Shown here: positions 52,712-63,764 of the stretch, one piece after another | Layout: the number at the start of each line of letters is the position of its first letter | Numbering within the stretch: position 1 is the first letter of the stretch | NCBI GenBank assembly: GCA_021927905.1 | Contig: BLLK01000046.1 | Span: 372,001-436,000, forward strand | Length of the DNA stretch: 64,000 nucleotides | Direction of reading: 5' to 3' | From: Chaetoceros tenuissimus | Lineage: Eukaryota; Bacillariophyta; Thalassiosirophyceae; Chaetocerotales; Chaetocerotaceae | Notes under the pieces: generated by a model | The model's input: the letters and a program-made list of their open reading frames with translations, nothing else | Databases searched by the model: none | What the model was told of the DNA's origin: nothing | Made by a program: the position numbers and the translations under genes

Positions 52712-53714
52712 CGAAACTCTGTCACTGTAAAGTGCCTTTTGTAAAAGTAGATACTAAACTCCTATTACATGAACTCTTTAATTTTATAAATAGAAGCTAG
52801 CTTGAACGTTTGATAAAGTTGATGAACCTTTATCGAGATTTGTATCACCTTTCGTGTTGAGGTAAGAAGTTGAGACTTGGAGTCTCAGAAATTTATCATG
52901 AGATTATCACTACCATGAAAGTGTAACTGATAACCAGCACATAAAACTACTTCTTTTGTTTGGATTATAATATTGTTCAAATACAATTGGCCATTTTGCA
53001 AATGGATTTTAGTATAGAAGCGACCTCAACACGTTCATAAACACTTTTGGAGAAATGATTATGTGGAAAGGTGGCGTGCATGAACAGTAGTTGCATTAAC
53101 AGGTTGAGATGAATAGACCAAAGAGAAATTTGTTGAAACTATCGATCAGTAGATGTTAACTATTTCCATAATAACGACACATTATCTGAGGTCTAACTGG
53201 TAAAATTTGAGATGGTATTTTAATCAGGATTTTAGATCAGTAGAGGTCTAGCTACTTGAACTTTGTCTTCATGCCTTCTGATGAAATTGAATATATTCAT
53301 TGATATTATCCACGAGGAGCTACGAAATAGTAAATTCTTCTTTAGATCTCGCTTTGCTTTGTTTTTCTAAACTGGTAAGGTCTGTGAAAAGAAAATTTGA
53401 AGCAGTGAGAGAATAATATGTGCATGAGTTTCGTCGTGTTCTGAGAAAGCATTTGCGTATTTATAAAGTTTCTCGTGAAAGTGCTTTTGAATGCAGTGAA
53501 TACGCTTAGATGGGCTAACTACTACGACTTGGTGAGCTCTTTCTATTCTCGAAGCAATGAGAAAATATATCTGCAAATCATGACACTACCGAACTCATTT
53601 GGGCGCTACCTTCCAAATATGATTACTGCTACAACAGTAGTGCGCAGTGGCATAAAGCCTGACAGATACAGTCTATTCGGAAGGTAGAGGCTCCATTGTT
53701 TACTCTGGCAAATC
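52712..53714. other. Intergenic sequence, mostly featureless
   Basis: This ~1-kb AT-rich region lies downstream of the acidic protein gene. Its right part (53520-53714) may hold more decayed sequence of the MYND relic, for example TTCTATTC-GAAGCAATG near 53540 compared with the first zinc finger, but the similarity is too weak to annotate. Confidence 0.3.
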
Positions 53715-54640
53715 ATCAATGTTACTGCTATAATATCGAAACCATACGAGGTCATTGGGCTCTCTACGTCTACAAATCAAGTACACTACTCAAACACTTC
53801 TCCCTTCAGAAGACTCATAGGTAAATTCTAAACTCTGACCTGCATTGCAATCATTTGAAAACCAGTCAAATCTTTAGAAGAGAATTGTTCAAAAACATTC
53901 CTAGTTTCTTGTCGCAACCCTAGTAACCCTAGTAAATATGATCGTCTTTTACCTCGAAATGGGAAAAGAAATTGGACAGATTGGTGAGTTCGCAAGGCAA
54001 TGTCAAACCTATTGCTACTGAAAGGCTTCACTAGGAAAAAGCAGAAAGTGCTAATAAGAATGAATTTGATGTGAACTATTTTCCATAGCTTTGGACATCG
54101 CGTCGATAGAATCCTAAGAAAATAATAATTGTAATGAATTTTGTAGACCACACTTGTGTAAGATTCAGAGGTATGCGAACTTCTAACTAGGGCTCAAAAA
54201 GATATATCGAAGCATGTCATTTGCATATTTGTTATAGGACTGACAGAGAAGGTGAACTTGTATAAATAATTAGCTTAAAAAGTAGATTTGACTATGGTAT
54301 GAGTACAAATCGAGAGTTATGCTTGATACGAAATGAGAACGAAACTTGCAGCATTGGCAGTATGTATAGGCTGGAATCATTGAGTAGAATTGTTGTTACA
54401 GAGGGAGGTCTCGACTTTAAATCATACAAAATATTCATGTAAATGCATTGCTCAGTGGAAACTGGAGTCTACCTATCATGAGTTCACAATATGAAGCGAT
54501 ACTTCATTTGTTATGAATACAAAAAGAGAAAAAGTTCGGTTAATTCGGTTTCCAAATGAGAAATGATTTGTTGTATGCTGTATTTCATCTTGCCACACTT
54601 CAAGAAGTGAGAAGAGAGGTGCCTCTATGAATTTCAATTT
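53715..54640 (+). pseudogene. Decayed duplicate of the downstream MYND gene
   Basis: The stretch keeps scattered similarity, in order, to the intact gene at 54931-56340. AATGTTACTGCTATAAT...CATTGG (~53718-53765) recalls the second finger (NVTYCSR, HW). GGGAAAAGAAATTGGA at 53961-53976 is identical to 55959-55974 and encodes GKEIGQIGEF against GKEIGEIAEL. GAATGAATTTGAT at 54058-54070 matches GAATGAAATTGAT at 56079-56091. CTTCAAGAAGTGAGAAGAGAGG (54598 on) reads LQEVRREVPL against LQGMVKEVPS near the C-terminus. Frames shift between the blocks and stops interrupt them, so it cannot be expressed as a full protein. Confidence 0.65.
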
Positions 54641-54930
54641 ATCTGTCAAATTAAGTCTCTTTGCATAATGCTCGAATAAATCGTTATGTTCATTTTCATT
54701 TACTATGCGAAAAGAACTTATGTCTCTTCCAAAAATACGAAAAGTTTATACCCAATGACTGACAAGCGAAATGGCCTATAGCTTCCATGCTGTTCTTCAG
54801 TGTTCTTCTTTTTCAGCACAATCCAAAATACTTTTTTCATTAGCTTCGGCACAAGAAAGACAACCATAGAATCATTGCGTACCAAAACAAACAGAACTAG
54901 CAAGGTTTCCGGTCAAGCATTCCATTCAAC

Positions 54931-56340
54931 ATGAAATCTAAAGATACTAAGACACCGACTGGCCCGTGTGCTGCATGTAAAAAGGAACATGCAACAAGCC
55001 GATGCCTCGCTTGCCTCAAATTTGATATAGAAGTATTCTATTGCAACCGAGACTGTCAATTGAAGCATTGGAAAATACACAAACCAAAGTGCAAGGTGGC
55101 AACAAATCTCAGCAACGAGGAGCTTATGAAGTTGAATCGCAAGATTCAGAAGTCCACTATTTGCGCAAACTGCTCCAGGTCTAACTTTGAAACAGGCTCC
55201 AAAATGAGCGTCTGTTCTAAGTGTAATGTAACATACTGTAGCCGCATGTGCCAAACTGCTCACTGGCCAAAACACAAATCAATGTGCAAGGTAATTGTTG
55301 CAGAGAGGAAGATGTTGGATAGAGTCATGGATTCCGAAGAAACAAATATTCGCCTACTCTTGCAGAAGTGGTGTGAAAAGGCAACACTTTTCTTTTTATC
55401 CGCCATTATGTACGCCTTGACGACAGATGAATTGAAGCAGCAGCCCCCTACAAAAGTTGTTACCATAAACCTTGAGTTCAATTACAATCTTCGTACTTTT
55501 CTACTAGTGGATGAACCAAAGGCTGTTGCAACTAGCGAGTACAGTTCGCATGATGGAATGAAGTCGATCATTGATAGACTATACATGAGATTCGAAGACT
55601 CCAACAAGAAAATTGGATCTGAACAGGTGTATCCATCAGTTTGCGCTCATTAACTGTACAGAGTTTCAAGGTAAATATGTTGCTGACTATGTATACATGG
55701 ATTTTACGAAAGTCAGCTGGACGTGAAAAAAGAGAAGGGTTTGTTGGATATAAGTAGCGTCGATAATTTGTGCAGACATGTGAAACTAAACTCTCATTTG
55801 TTTCAGGGATGGGACGCACTTCGTGCATCGAATTTCCAACGACAGATCGATTTTATGAAAAGTAGTCCAGCTTATTTGCGATTTGCCCAAAATGCTTTGC
55901 AGCTTTTCTGTAAGAAACCGAGACACATGACACACGGACTCGTTCTTCGAATCAAATTGGGAAAAGAAATTGGAGAGATTGCAGAATTAGTAGAGTATGA
56001 CGTCGCATCTCTCCCTGCAATCAGGAAATTGACTGAAGTCAGAGTGAAATCCACAAAAAAGCAACAACTTGTCGTCTCGAATGAAATTGATATCTTGAAG
56101 TCGCCGAAACTATTGAAGGCTCGTCAACATAATCCCAAAAATATCATGATGGTAATCTGCTTCATGGACACGGAGACAGCAACAGCTTTTATCGCGGATT
56201 CGGAGGTTTGCGAACTGCCTTTAGTTCGGAAGGGTTCTAAAGTCAAGACATGTAATAGAGATGCAAAGAAATATTTCAAACAGCTTCAAGGTATGGTGAA
56301 GGAAGTGCCTTCGGAGCTGGTAGAGAAAGTTAGCTTGTAA
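54931..56340 (+). CDS. Protein with two MYND-type zinc fingers
   Basis: Two exons are inferred: 54931-55626 and 55807-56340, with an intron of 180 nt (GTGTAT to TTTCAG), longer than the others here; two introns are possible. The protein is 409 aa. Two MYND fingers sit at ~13-54 (CAACKKEH, CLACLKF, FYCNRDCQLKHWKIHKPKC) and ~78-115 (CANCSRSN, CSKCNVTYCSRMCQTAHW, HKSMC), each with the seven Cys and one His that bind two zinc ions. The C-terminal ~280 residues have no recognised domain. MYND fingers bind proline-rich peptides, and large MYND families are common in diatoms. A decayed relative lies directly upstream. Confidence 0.85.
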
Positions 56341-56535
56341 AAGAGATTGTCTCTTATTTCTATCTCGGTAGATTTTTTCGTAATGGCTGTAGGAATTTGT
56401 CAACAATACAAGTGTTGTCTATCGATCTTAGAGAATAAGTTTAGCACTGATGTGTCTGAAAGGAAAAAAATTGACTTGACTATTATTTTTGATATACTAC
56501 TCGTAAATAGAACTATTCCCACCGTCTAGATTTGC

Positions 56536-59500
56536 CTAGTGCTCTGTCTCAGAATGTTTTACAATATCGTAGAACATAGAAGTTTCATCCTTGAGAAGGT
56601 CATCAGGTGGAGCGAACTCAGCTGCTTGACCATCTTTCATCACAAGAATCTTGTCTGAATCACGAATTGTGTTGATTCTGTGGGCAATTGTCAATACAGT
56701 GCAATCCTTAAAGTCTTCTCTCAGTGTTCTTTGGATCTCTTTGTCAGTCTCGAAATCAACAGATGAAGTTGCCTGTATATTGAAAAGAATGATATGTTAA
56801 TAAGTTGAAACAATTTGAACATATAATGAAAATATATTTGACTGACCTCGTCTAAAAGAAGAATTCTACATTTTTTCAGCAGCGCTCGACCTAAACAAAG
56901 AAGCTGGCGCTGACCTTGGCTCAAATTCTCTCCGTATTCAGCAACAGGTGCATCAAGAAGATCTGGAAACTTTTCAATCGTTTTCTTCATACCGCATCCT
57001 TCAAGAGCACTCCAGATTTCTTCATTTGTATAGTCATCAAAAGGATCCATATTTGATCTAATTGTTCCTGAAAATAGTACAGGATTTTGTGGGATGATCT
57101 GGATCTTTTCGCGAAGATCATGAAGTCCGACGCGAAGAATGTCAACGCCATCAACGACAATAGGTGCCTCATATCCTTCATCGAGAAGAGTAGGCTCGAC
57201 AATACGAAGCAGAGTCAAAAGTAAACTAGATTTTCCAGATCCCGTGCGCCCTACGACACCGATTCTTTCTCCTCCTTGAATGGTAACATTCAAACCTCTA
57301 ATAACCAATGGATTCTCCGGACGGTAACGCATCTTCAAGTTGTTTAGCTCAATTTTGCCTAAATTAGGCCAGTCAGATGCTACTTTCTCAACCCCTTTGG
57401 CTTCAAGAGCCTTTTCAACTGATGGACATCTGCGTTCGTCGTTCTCATCAGACATTTTTTGACTGAAGTCAGACATGTCTTCAACTCTTGCTGGAGCTTC
57501 TTGTGGAATGTTTTCTGTGTAGTATAAAACGCGCTCTGCAGCATTCATTGCCGCTTCCATCTGAGCAAAAGAACGCACCAACCAATTCAATAGTCCAGTG
57601 ATTGAAATGGAAAATGACATGGAAAGTCCAGCGTAGGAGGCAAAATTGGTCTCGCTTGAGAATGCTGTCTCTGCACTAGAGATAGCCACATTCGTTGCAA
57701 AGACAGCAGACAAACCAGCAATTACGGAACCAAGTAGTTCCAAGCGAGTTGATAACCATCTATCAGCACTTTTGTTGTTGTAATATGCACGGATATTCGT
57801 ATCAACCTTTGTCTCAAACTCATCAATAAAACGATCAGCCTCTCCATACGCACGGATGGTCCCAAGACCTCCAAGAGTTTCGGAGAAATGTGCGAAAACA
57901 GGACTTCTGGAAACACTTTCAACACGCTTTGTTTCGCGAGCCACATCACGGAAATAGTTCAGAACCTTGATGTAAATAAAGGCAAGTGGAATCACTGCAA
58001 TTCCAAACCAAGGAGTAACGAAAATAATAGTGCCCAGGGAGACAACAACTGTAACTCCCATACTGAGAAAGAAGTCAAGATATTCAGTGAGCTCTAGGTC
58101 AATTGAGTAGAGATCCTTTGAAAATCTACTAAGTATCCTTCCAGTTGGAGTAGCATCAAAGAAAGACATTGGCGCAGCCAAAATGGACTTGAGCAAATTG
58201 TTGTGCAAGTCATCACTCGCACGAACACCAAAGTTAGCAAGCATGAATGAGCGAAAGAAAGTAAATATACCTATAGAGAGAATCATTAGAAAGAGAGAAA
58301 ATATAAGAGGGTAAAATGCGCACGATTCCACCTACCTAATGTGATTGCCCATAGAGCATACAACCCCAAATAGAATGCTCTAGAGTGTTTTTCATAGGAA
58401 GCATCTTGAGTCCAGAGTGTAATCCATGCTGTGCTCAAAAGCTGATTTGCAGAACATAAAATGTACACGAAGTAACAAAAAGCGAAGAGACACAATCCAC
58501 CACCAGAAGATAAATACTTCTTGTAAACAGATAATGACACAGCACCAACATTCCTTTCCTCTTCAGATACAAGACCAACATTTTCCTTCTTTTCAGTCTT
58601 TTTCTTCTCTTCAGACACGCTTTCTCCTCTCTTTCTCCCAGTCGATGCATCACTATCAGATCTTGCACGTCCTTCAGCCTCTTGATTCGTGGATGAAGTC
58701 TTGCTTGGACGCAATTCGTCTAGAATTCGTCGTACTTCACCACTTCCTCTGGAAAGTTCTTGATATGATCCTTGCTCAATAATGCGTCCTTCTGAAAGAG
58801 CAATAATGGAGTCACAGTATTTTAGGCATTGAAGCTGGTTTGTCACGAGCACTCTTGTCTTTCCCTTCATCAATTTCACTATGCACGCATCGAAAAGTTT
58901 TTGTCCAACCTCAGGGTCAAGCGCCGATAAAGGATCATCAAGAATGATGATATCAGCCCCAGAGTAAGCTGCTCTGGCGATGCTCACTCTTGCCTTTTGT
59001 CCACCTGACAAGTTAATTCCATTTTCTCCAATCTCTGTCAAGTCTCCATGATCAAGTAACGCAAGATCATGAGTCAACTGACAGGCCTTGATGATCTCAT
59101 TATACTTCTCCTCTTCGTAAACCTTTCCGAAAGTGATGTTGTCACGTAAGGTAGCGTTCAAGATCCAAGGTGACTGTGCTGCATATGCGACAGAACCATT
59201 CATACTGACGTGTCCATTCCCAATAAAGGTCTCGTTGAGCATAGCAGATACCAAAGTAGTCTTTCCTGAACCAACTTTTCCGACAATAGCGCAAAGCTCA
59301 GACGGAGCAATATTGAAGTCGATGTTGGAAAGAATAGCCTTATGGTAACGCAATACCTCCTCCTCTTCCTCATCAACGCTCTTCCCTTCTGTGACATCAC
59401 GCTTACTTCCTTTTGAACTAAGTGAAGATCTTCTAGACGCATTCAAAGATGCATTCAAAGATGCTCTCATTTCCTCATCCTCATTGTTTTTGATAGGGAT

Positions 59501-60859
59501 AGATGGATCTCCCCAATAGCATGTAAGATCCGATCCTTTGATCTCACCAACTTTGAGAGAATCATCGTTTCTTTTGAAAGTCGTCAGTGAATTATCGTCA
59601 TCTGCAGAGGTAGAAATTTCTTTCAATCGTAGAAACGATTCAACTCGTTGTGCCGATACCGATGCCTGTGCTAACTGTGCTAGACTCATTGGATAGAATA
59701 ACAGTGGGAAACGTAGTTGATCAAATGCAACCAATGCAGTAAAAAGTGTAGATGCAGTAATATTTGCATCCTCATACGCTACTGCATAGACAGCAAACGA
59801 AACAACAGCAACTACTCCCGGAAGTGCACTCATGTATGCTCTGCTAAATCCTCTCAAATATGCAACGGTAGAAAGAAACTTCAATTCAACGGAACGACTT
59901 CCTGAGATTACTTCTTGGAATGAATCTTCCCAAGTATACATTTTGACGCATCTAATACCTTGCACAGCCTCATTGGTAGTCTTGACACGAGCATCAGTAT
60001 ACTTGGCCATCATTCTATTTTGTCCATATAGTTTCTTCATAATGATTCCTTGCATAGGTCCAGCAAGAATCATAACAACTAATCCTGCAAAGCAAGGCCA
60101 ACCAATTTGCAAATAAAGAATTGTCATGTATCCAAAAATCTGCAACAATCCATCCCAAAGCACGTGAAACTGAGGCACAAACATTTCAATCTTTGTAGCA
60201 TCAACTTGCATCAAGTTAATCAACTCTCCAAGAGTTGTCCCATTTCTTTCAGCCCCGGTCATTCTCAAAGCCTTATTGTAGACAGCGACACTGACCGCCA
60301 CTCTTGTCTGGTATCCAGCCCTATAAACCGAATGAAAGTAAAGGTTTTCAGTCAAAGCCTTTGCAGCCATTGCAGCGAATAGCACAGCAGATAGCCAATA
60401 TCCTCTGTAAGTAACATGCCAAGGATCATCTTCTTTCCCTACAGTCCCAAGTTGTGTCTCTTCAATGAATCGGAGAATCGCATTAAGTAAAAGAGGAAAC
60501 GTAAATTGCAAACAAGAATTAAAAGCTTTGAGAAATCCGGCTAATACGAATCTCTTCCCCATGACATACTTTACAGCAGTAGCTACAGTAGCTTTCTCAA
60601 GGTCAGGTTGATTTCTCCATGCTTCCTCAAACACAGGTGCGATATTTCTACCGTGGTCGATGTTTGGTAGAGATAACAAATCGCCTTGTTCGAGAGCTTT
60701 ATTTTCTTTATGAAGTGCAGCTGCTCTTTTGAATAGTGGATTGACCCATATGTAAAAGATACGGGAGATGAGGTTTGCATTCATCTCTTGTGAGTCATCC
60801 TTTTCATTTTCATTCTGGTTGTTACCAGTATCGGATTTTGATTTTGTTTCACTGGTCAT
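56536..60859 (-). CDS. ABC transporter, ABCC (MRP) subfamily, full-length
   Basis: Three exons are inferred: 60859-58336, 58270-56847 and 56772-56536 (introns 65 and 74 nt), giving 1394 aa with layout TMD1-NBD1-TMD2-NBD2 and no TMD0. NBD1 has Walker A GKVGSGKT (527-534), signature LSGGQKARVSIARA (~617-630) and Walker B DIIILDDP with DPLSALD (~636-648). NBD2 has VGRTGSGKSSLL, signature LSQGQRQLLCLGRALL and, across the last intron, LLLDEATSSVD, followed by the H-loop region TIAHRINTIRDSDKILVM. Such pumps export glutathione conjugates and other organic anions, often at vacuole or plasma membrane. The linker at ~463-476 carries a short tandem duplication (ASLN twice). Confidence 0.94.
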
Positions 60860-60929
60860 GTTCCTTTTCCTTTTTCTCAAAAACGAAGGAAGTGCACTCA
60901 ACTGACTCCCAAGGTCTATTTTATGGTAA

Positions 60930-60967
60930 CTATGTTAGAAACTGTAAACTATGTTAGAAACTGTAAA
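60930..60967. repeat. 19-bp perfect tandem duplication upstream of the ABCC gene
   Basis: CTATGTTAGAAACTGTAAA occurs twice in a row (60930-60948 and 60949-60967). The start codon of the minus-strand ABCC gene is at 60859, so the duplication sits 71-108 bp upstream of it, in the promoter or 5' UTR. Confidence 0.75.
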
Positions 60968-61517
60968 CCCTCTCTGTTATTCAATGAGTACTAAGATGTT
61001 CTAAAAGCAGGAGTGACACTTTTGGTTGGTACCATGAACCATGAAATATGTGAATCAAATGGTATGTGGAATGTGGAATGTAGAAAGCAAAATAGTGACG
61101 ATAAATGTGGATGGTGGCGGAAGGCGGAAAGCTCTCGAAATCTTAGCACCAGTCGTGGTTTACTTTTTGACAGTCAACCACGTCAACTCAAATATAATTC
61201 GGATAGGTACTTAGCCAGATGTGATTGATGAGTATTTGTTCGTTCGTCATTGTCTTGTGAAGATGGAAGAGTGATGACAATTAACCCAACTGGCAAACCA
61301 AATTTTACTAAATTCCATCACGAATAGAAAGTTCTTAGGTCAGAAGTATATATGAGTATTTCTTACTCACAGTGATTCTACCCCGTGCACAAATTGGGGG
61401 GTAAATTTTCATCTGGGGGAATTACACAATTTTAAGCTAAATCGCTGTTATTTCGAATTTGCAGATTTTCTTCAACTAATTTAACTAAGAGAAAAGACCC
61501 GGAAGTTCACGCGACAG

Positions 61518-62068
61518 CTAGGGGTACGGCCACATATCTGCGGATAAAATGGCACATTTTTTCCTGATTTCAGATATCAAAATATATCCAATGGATATTA
61601 ATGTATATATGCTTTATATAGTGTATTTAACTCATATTTTAGGCATTGTAATCATCTACAAGACAATTGTTGCATCATAGAAGCACTCTATGTTCTAAAG
61701 TTTCTCTAACAAACCTATCTCCTACGATCTATGAGCTTGTCAGGACTCACTTCACTTGCTCACAAGACGAAGCAGCAAACCATGATCGCAGATAGTATCA
61801 CTGAATTGACTTTTTGTAAATTCGACAGCTTCTTGTTCATATTAATAAACTATAAACTTCATCGTCGATCTTCTTGAGGTTAAGCTTGTTAATAATTTCT
61901 AATGCTCTAACACCAGATACAGCATTTATAGTTTGTACCAATGCTGTGCCAATGGTAGGCACGACAGATGTCGGGTCATGTAGGGGACGTCGGGTAGGCC
62001 GTTCAAGTAGGACGGATATATTTCGGATAAAGTGCCACTCAAAACTGGATATGTGGCCGTACCCCTAG
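61518..62068. mobile_element. Second MITE-like element nested inside the first
   Basis: Perfect 21-nt inverted ends (61518-61538 and 62048-62068, starting CTAGGGGTACGGCCACATAT) enclose 551 bp. The flanking 6-bp sequence CGACAG is repeated exactly at 61512-61517 and 62069-62074. No transposase frame is visible. Short subterminal copies of CGGATAAA occur near both ends. As it interrupts the outer element and both still have clean duplications, it inserted later. Confidence 0.85.
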
Positions 62069-62143
62069 CGACAGCAACGCTTACAAAAACCTAATTCACC
62101 TCCTATTTGAATGAAATGCATTGAATAGACCTGATTCTTATCA

Positions 62144-62222
62144 GTAGAATAGGGATCTAATTATCAAAGAATAGACTAATAGTACTCCTCAAATAGAATG
62201 CGACGGAGGATCCCTATTCTAC
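62144..62222. repeat. Small inverted repeat within the outer element
   Basis: GTAGAATAGGGATC at 62144-62157 is repeated as its exact reverse complement at 62209-62222, making a 79-bp fold-back unit with 14-bp arms. It could be a third, very small insertion or part of the outer element's own structure. No target duplication is clear. Confidence 0.5.
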
Positions 62223-62720
62223 CATGTAGAAGAGATGCTATAGTAGAGGAAGTCAAGACTGAAAAGGTGGGAAACACACAACACTTTCGGATCGATTGAA
62301 ATCAATTCACAACACTTTACAAACAACAGCATTCGATGCACTATACATATAGACTAATAATTGTTTATTGATGTAAAATATTTGTTTCAATATCATTTCT
62401 TTGTTATGTACAGAGCCTTTGTATTCACTCTATTGTGGTGTTCGTTTGCGATGTTGTTGAGTTTGGTGTTGGAGATGCGGAAAGAGAGCAGCAGCAGAGA
62501 GCACCAGTATCTAATGTACGTACCCTACTGTGCAAATATGAAATGTCGCAGAAATCCCTTTTTACTTAAGCCCCTCCCCTCTTCTAAAAAGATGAAAATA
62601 TACCCCCCAATTTGTGCACGGGGTAGATTCGATTCTAATACAGATCTACAACCTCTTCATTTTTGATATTTAACAAATTACCATTTTTATTCATAATCCT
62701 TGAAAAACAAGAAAATAAAC

Positions 62721-63764
62721 CTATTGCTTCTTTACATCTAGACACCATAAATCATTCAAACGTTTAGGGGCAGAATCATCACCTGATAACCCTCCATATA
62801 TATAGAGTTTTCCCGATCCATCTCCATTGTCCAAGGAAGCCCCATCAGACCAACCTCTTGTTTCTGGCCATGATTCATTGGAAGGAGCGGGATGAGATAC
62901 TTGATATTTTGCACTATCTTCATCTAGAAACACTAAATCATTCTCAAATCCTCCAGCTCCCTCGTGCCCCTTCTCACTTGGATCAACTTCTCCACCAAAG
63001 ATGAGCGAAACTCCTATGGATGGAAAACTCGCTGATATACATACACTCCTGGGTCTTAAGCCATTAAGTTCGTTATTGATATCTTTCTCTTGCCATACCC
63101 CTTTTTCAATATCAAACAAGTGGCCATCATTAGATTCTTCACCACAAAATCCAGCAACTACTCCAAGATACTTTGATGAATCAAAAGTCATGAAATTTGC
63201 ACCTCCTCTTCCGCGCAATAGATTAGACGCAGGCAAAGTATACCATGTGTTTGATTCAATATCATATCGGTGAAGATCTGCCAATCTACCACTTGCACCA
63301 CAGCCGCCAAACACATATAGGGAGGATCCAACACACAACATTTTATGAAAGGATCTAGCTTCAGGGATTTGTCCTTTCGGTTCAATTTTCTGCCATACAA
63401 AGGTATCACCTGAACAATCTAATTTCCACAAATCTGAAAGAGCCGCTTCCTCCATTGCAATTCCCTGTCTACCTCCAAAGATATAAACAGAATCCTGATG
63501 TACAGATTGGGCATGTGCCACTCTCGAAGGTGGACAGGACGAGGATTGAATCAGTTTCCAAGACCATTCTCCATTCTCATTCAAGGCAGCCCATGTGGTT
63601 TGTGATTCTTCCAATGGTGTTCGGGCGATTTGCTCGCCTCCATGAAGAATGATTAGTTTACCATTCTTCAATATTGATAGACCATGAGAAGATCTTTCAC
63701 AGGGCACACCATGTTTATCGTCTGGTTTAGGACTGATTTTGCTCCAGTTATATTCTACCTTCAT
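62721..63764 (-). CDS. Kelch-repeat beta-propeller protein
   Basis: This is a 347-aa single exon from ATG 63764. Kelch repeats are visible as SSHGLSILKNGKLIILHGGE, RVAHAQSVHQDSVYIFGGRQ, RSFHKMLCVGSSLYVFGGCG, RGGANFMTF, PRSVCISASFPSIGVSLIFGGE and GSGKLYIYGGLSG, with LSDLWKLD and LNDLWCLDV as the usual D-W closers. This predicts a six-bladed propeller filling the whole protein. Size and layout resemble the nitrile-specifier/epithiospecifier-like Kelch family as well as generic Kelch adaptor proteins; no catalytic residues are assigned. No targeting signal or BTB/F-box domain is present, so it is probably cytosolic and interacts with unknown partners. Confidence 0.88.
   Translation of the reverse strand: MKVEYNWSKISPKPDDKHGVPCERSSHGLSILKNGKLIILHGGEQIARTPLEESQTTWAALNENGEWSWKLIQSSSCPPSRVAHAQSVHQDSVYIFGGRQGIAMEEAALSDLWKLDCSGDTFVWQKIEPKGQIPEARSFHKMLCVGSSLYVFGGCGASGRLADLHRYDIESNTWYTLPASNLLRGRGGANFMTFDSSKYLGVVAGFCGEESNDGHLFDIEKGVWQEKDINNELNGLRPRSVCISASFPSIGVSLIFGGEVDPSEKGHEGAGGFENDLVFLDEDSAKYQVSHPAPSNESWPETRGWSDGASLDNGDGSGKLYIYGGLSGDDSAPKRLNDLWCLDVKKQ

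Larger units (their letters stand above)
61379..62625. mobile_element. Non-autonomous DNA transposon with terminal inverted repeats (outer element)
   Basis: The ends are 36-nt inverted repeats, 61379-61414 and 62590-62625, matching at 35 of 36 positions; they begin TACCCCGTGCACAAATTGGG. Both ends are flanked by the 5-bp direct repeat GATTC (61374-61378 and 62626-62630), a target-site duplication. Total length is 1247 bp, of which 551 bp plus a 6-bp duplication belong to a second element inserted inside. The remaining ~690 bp encode no transposase that I can see, so the element needs enzyme supplied in trans. The superfamily is not assigned; 5-bp duplications are unusual. Confidence 0.85.

Noticed and set aside
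53930-53955. AACCCTAGTAACCCTAGTAA, resembling telomere repeats
   Set aside because: There are only two imperfect copies within the MYND relic, with no array, so not a telomeric tract.
53828-54151. A 107-codon minus-strand frame
   Set aside because: It lies antisense to the MYND relic and is explained by that decayed sequence.
61874-62666. Short plus-strand frames (64 and 101 codons) inside the nested elements
   Set aside because: They run through the terminal repeats of the transposons and lack any transposase motif, so they are chance frames.
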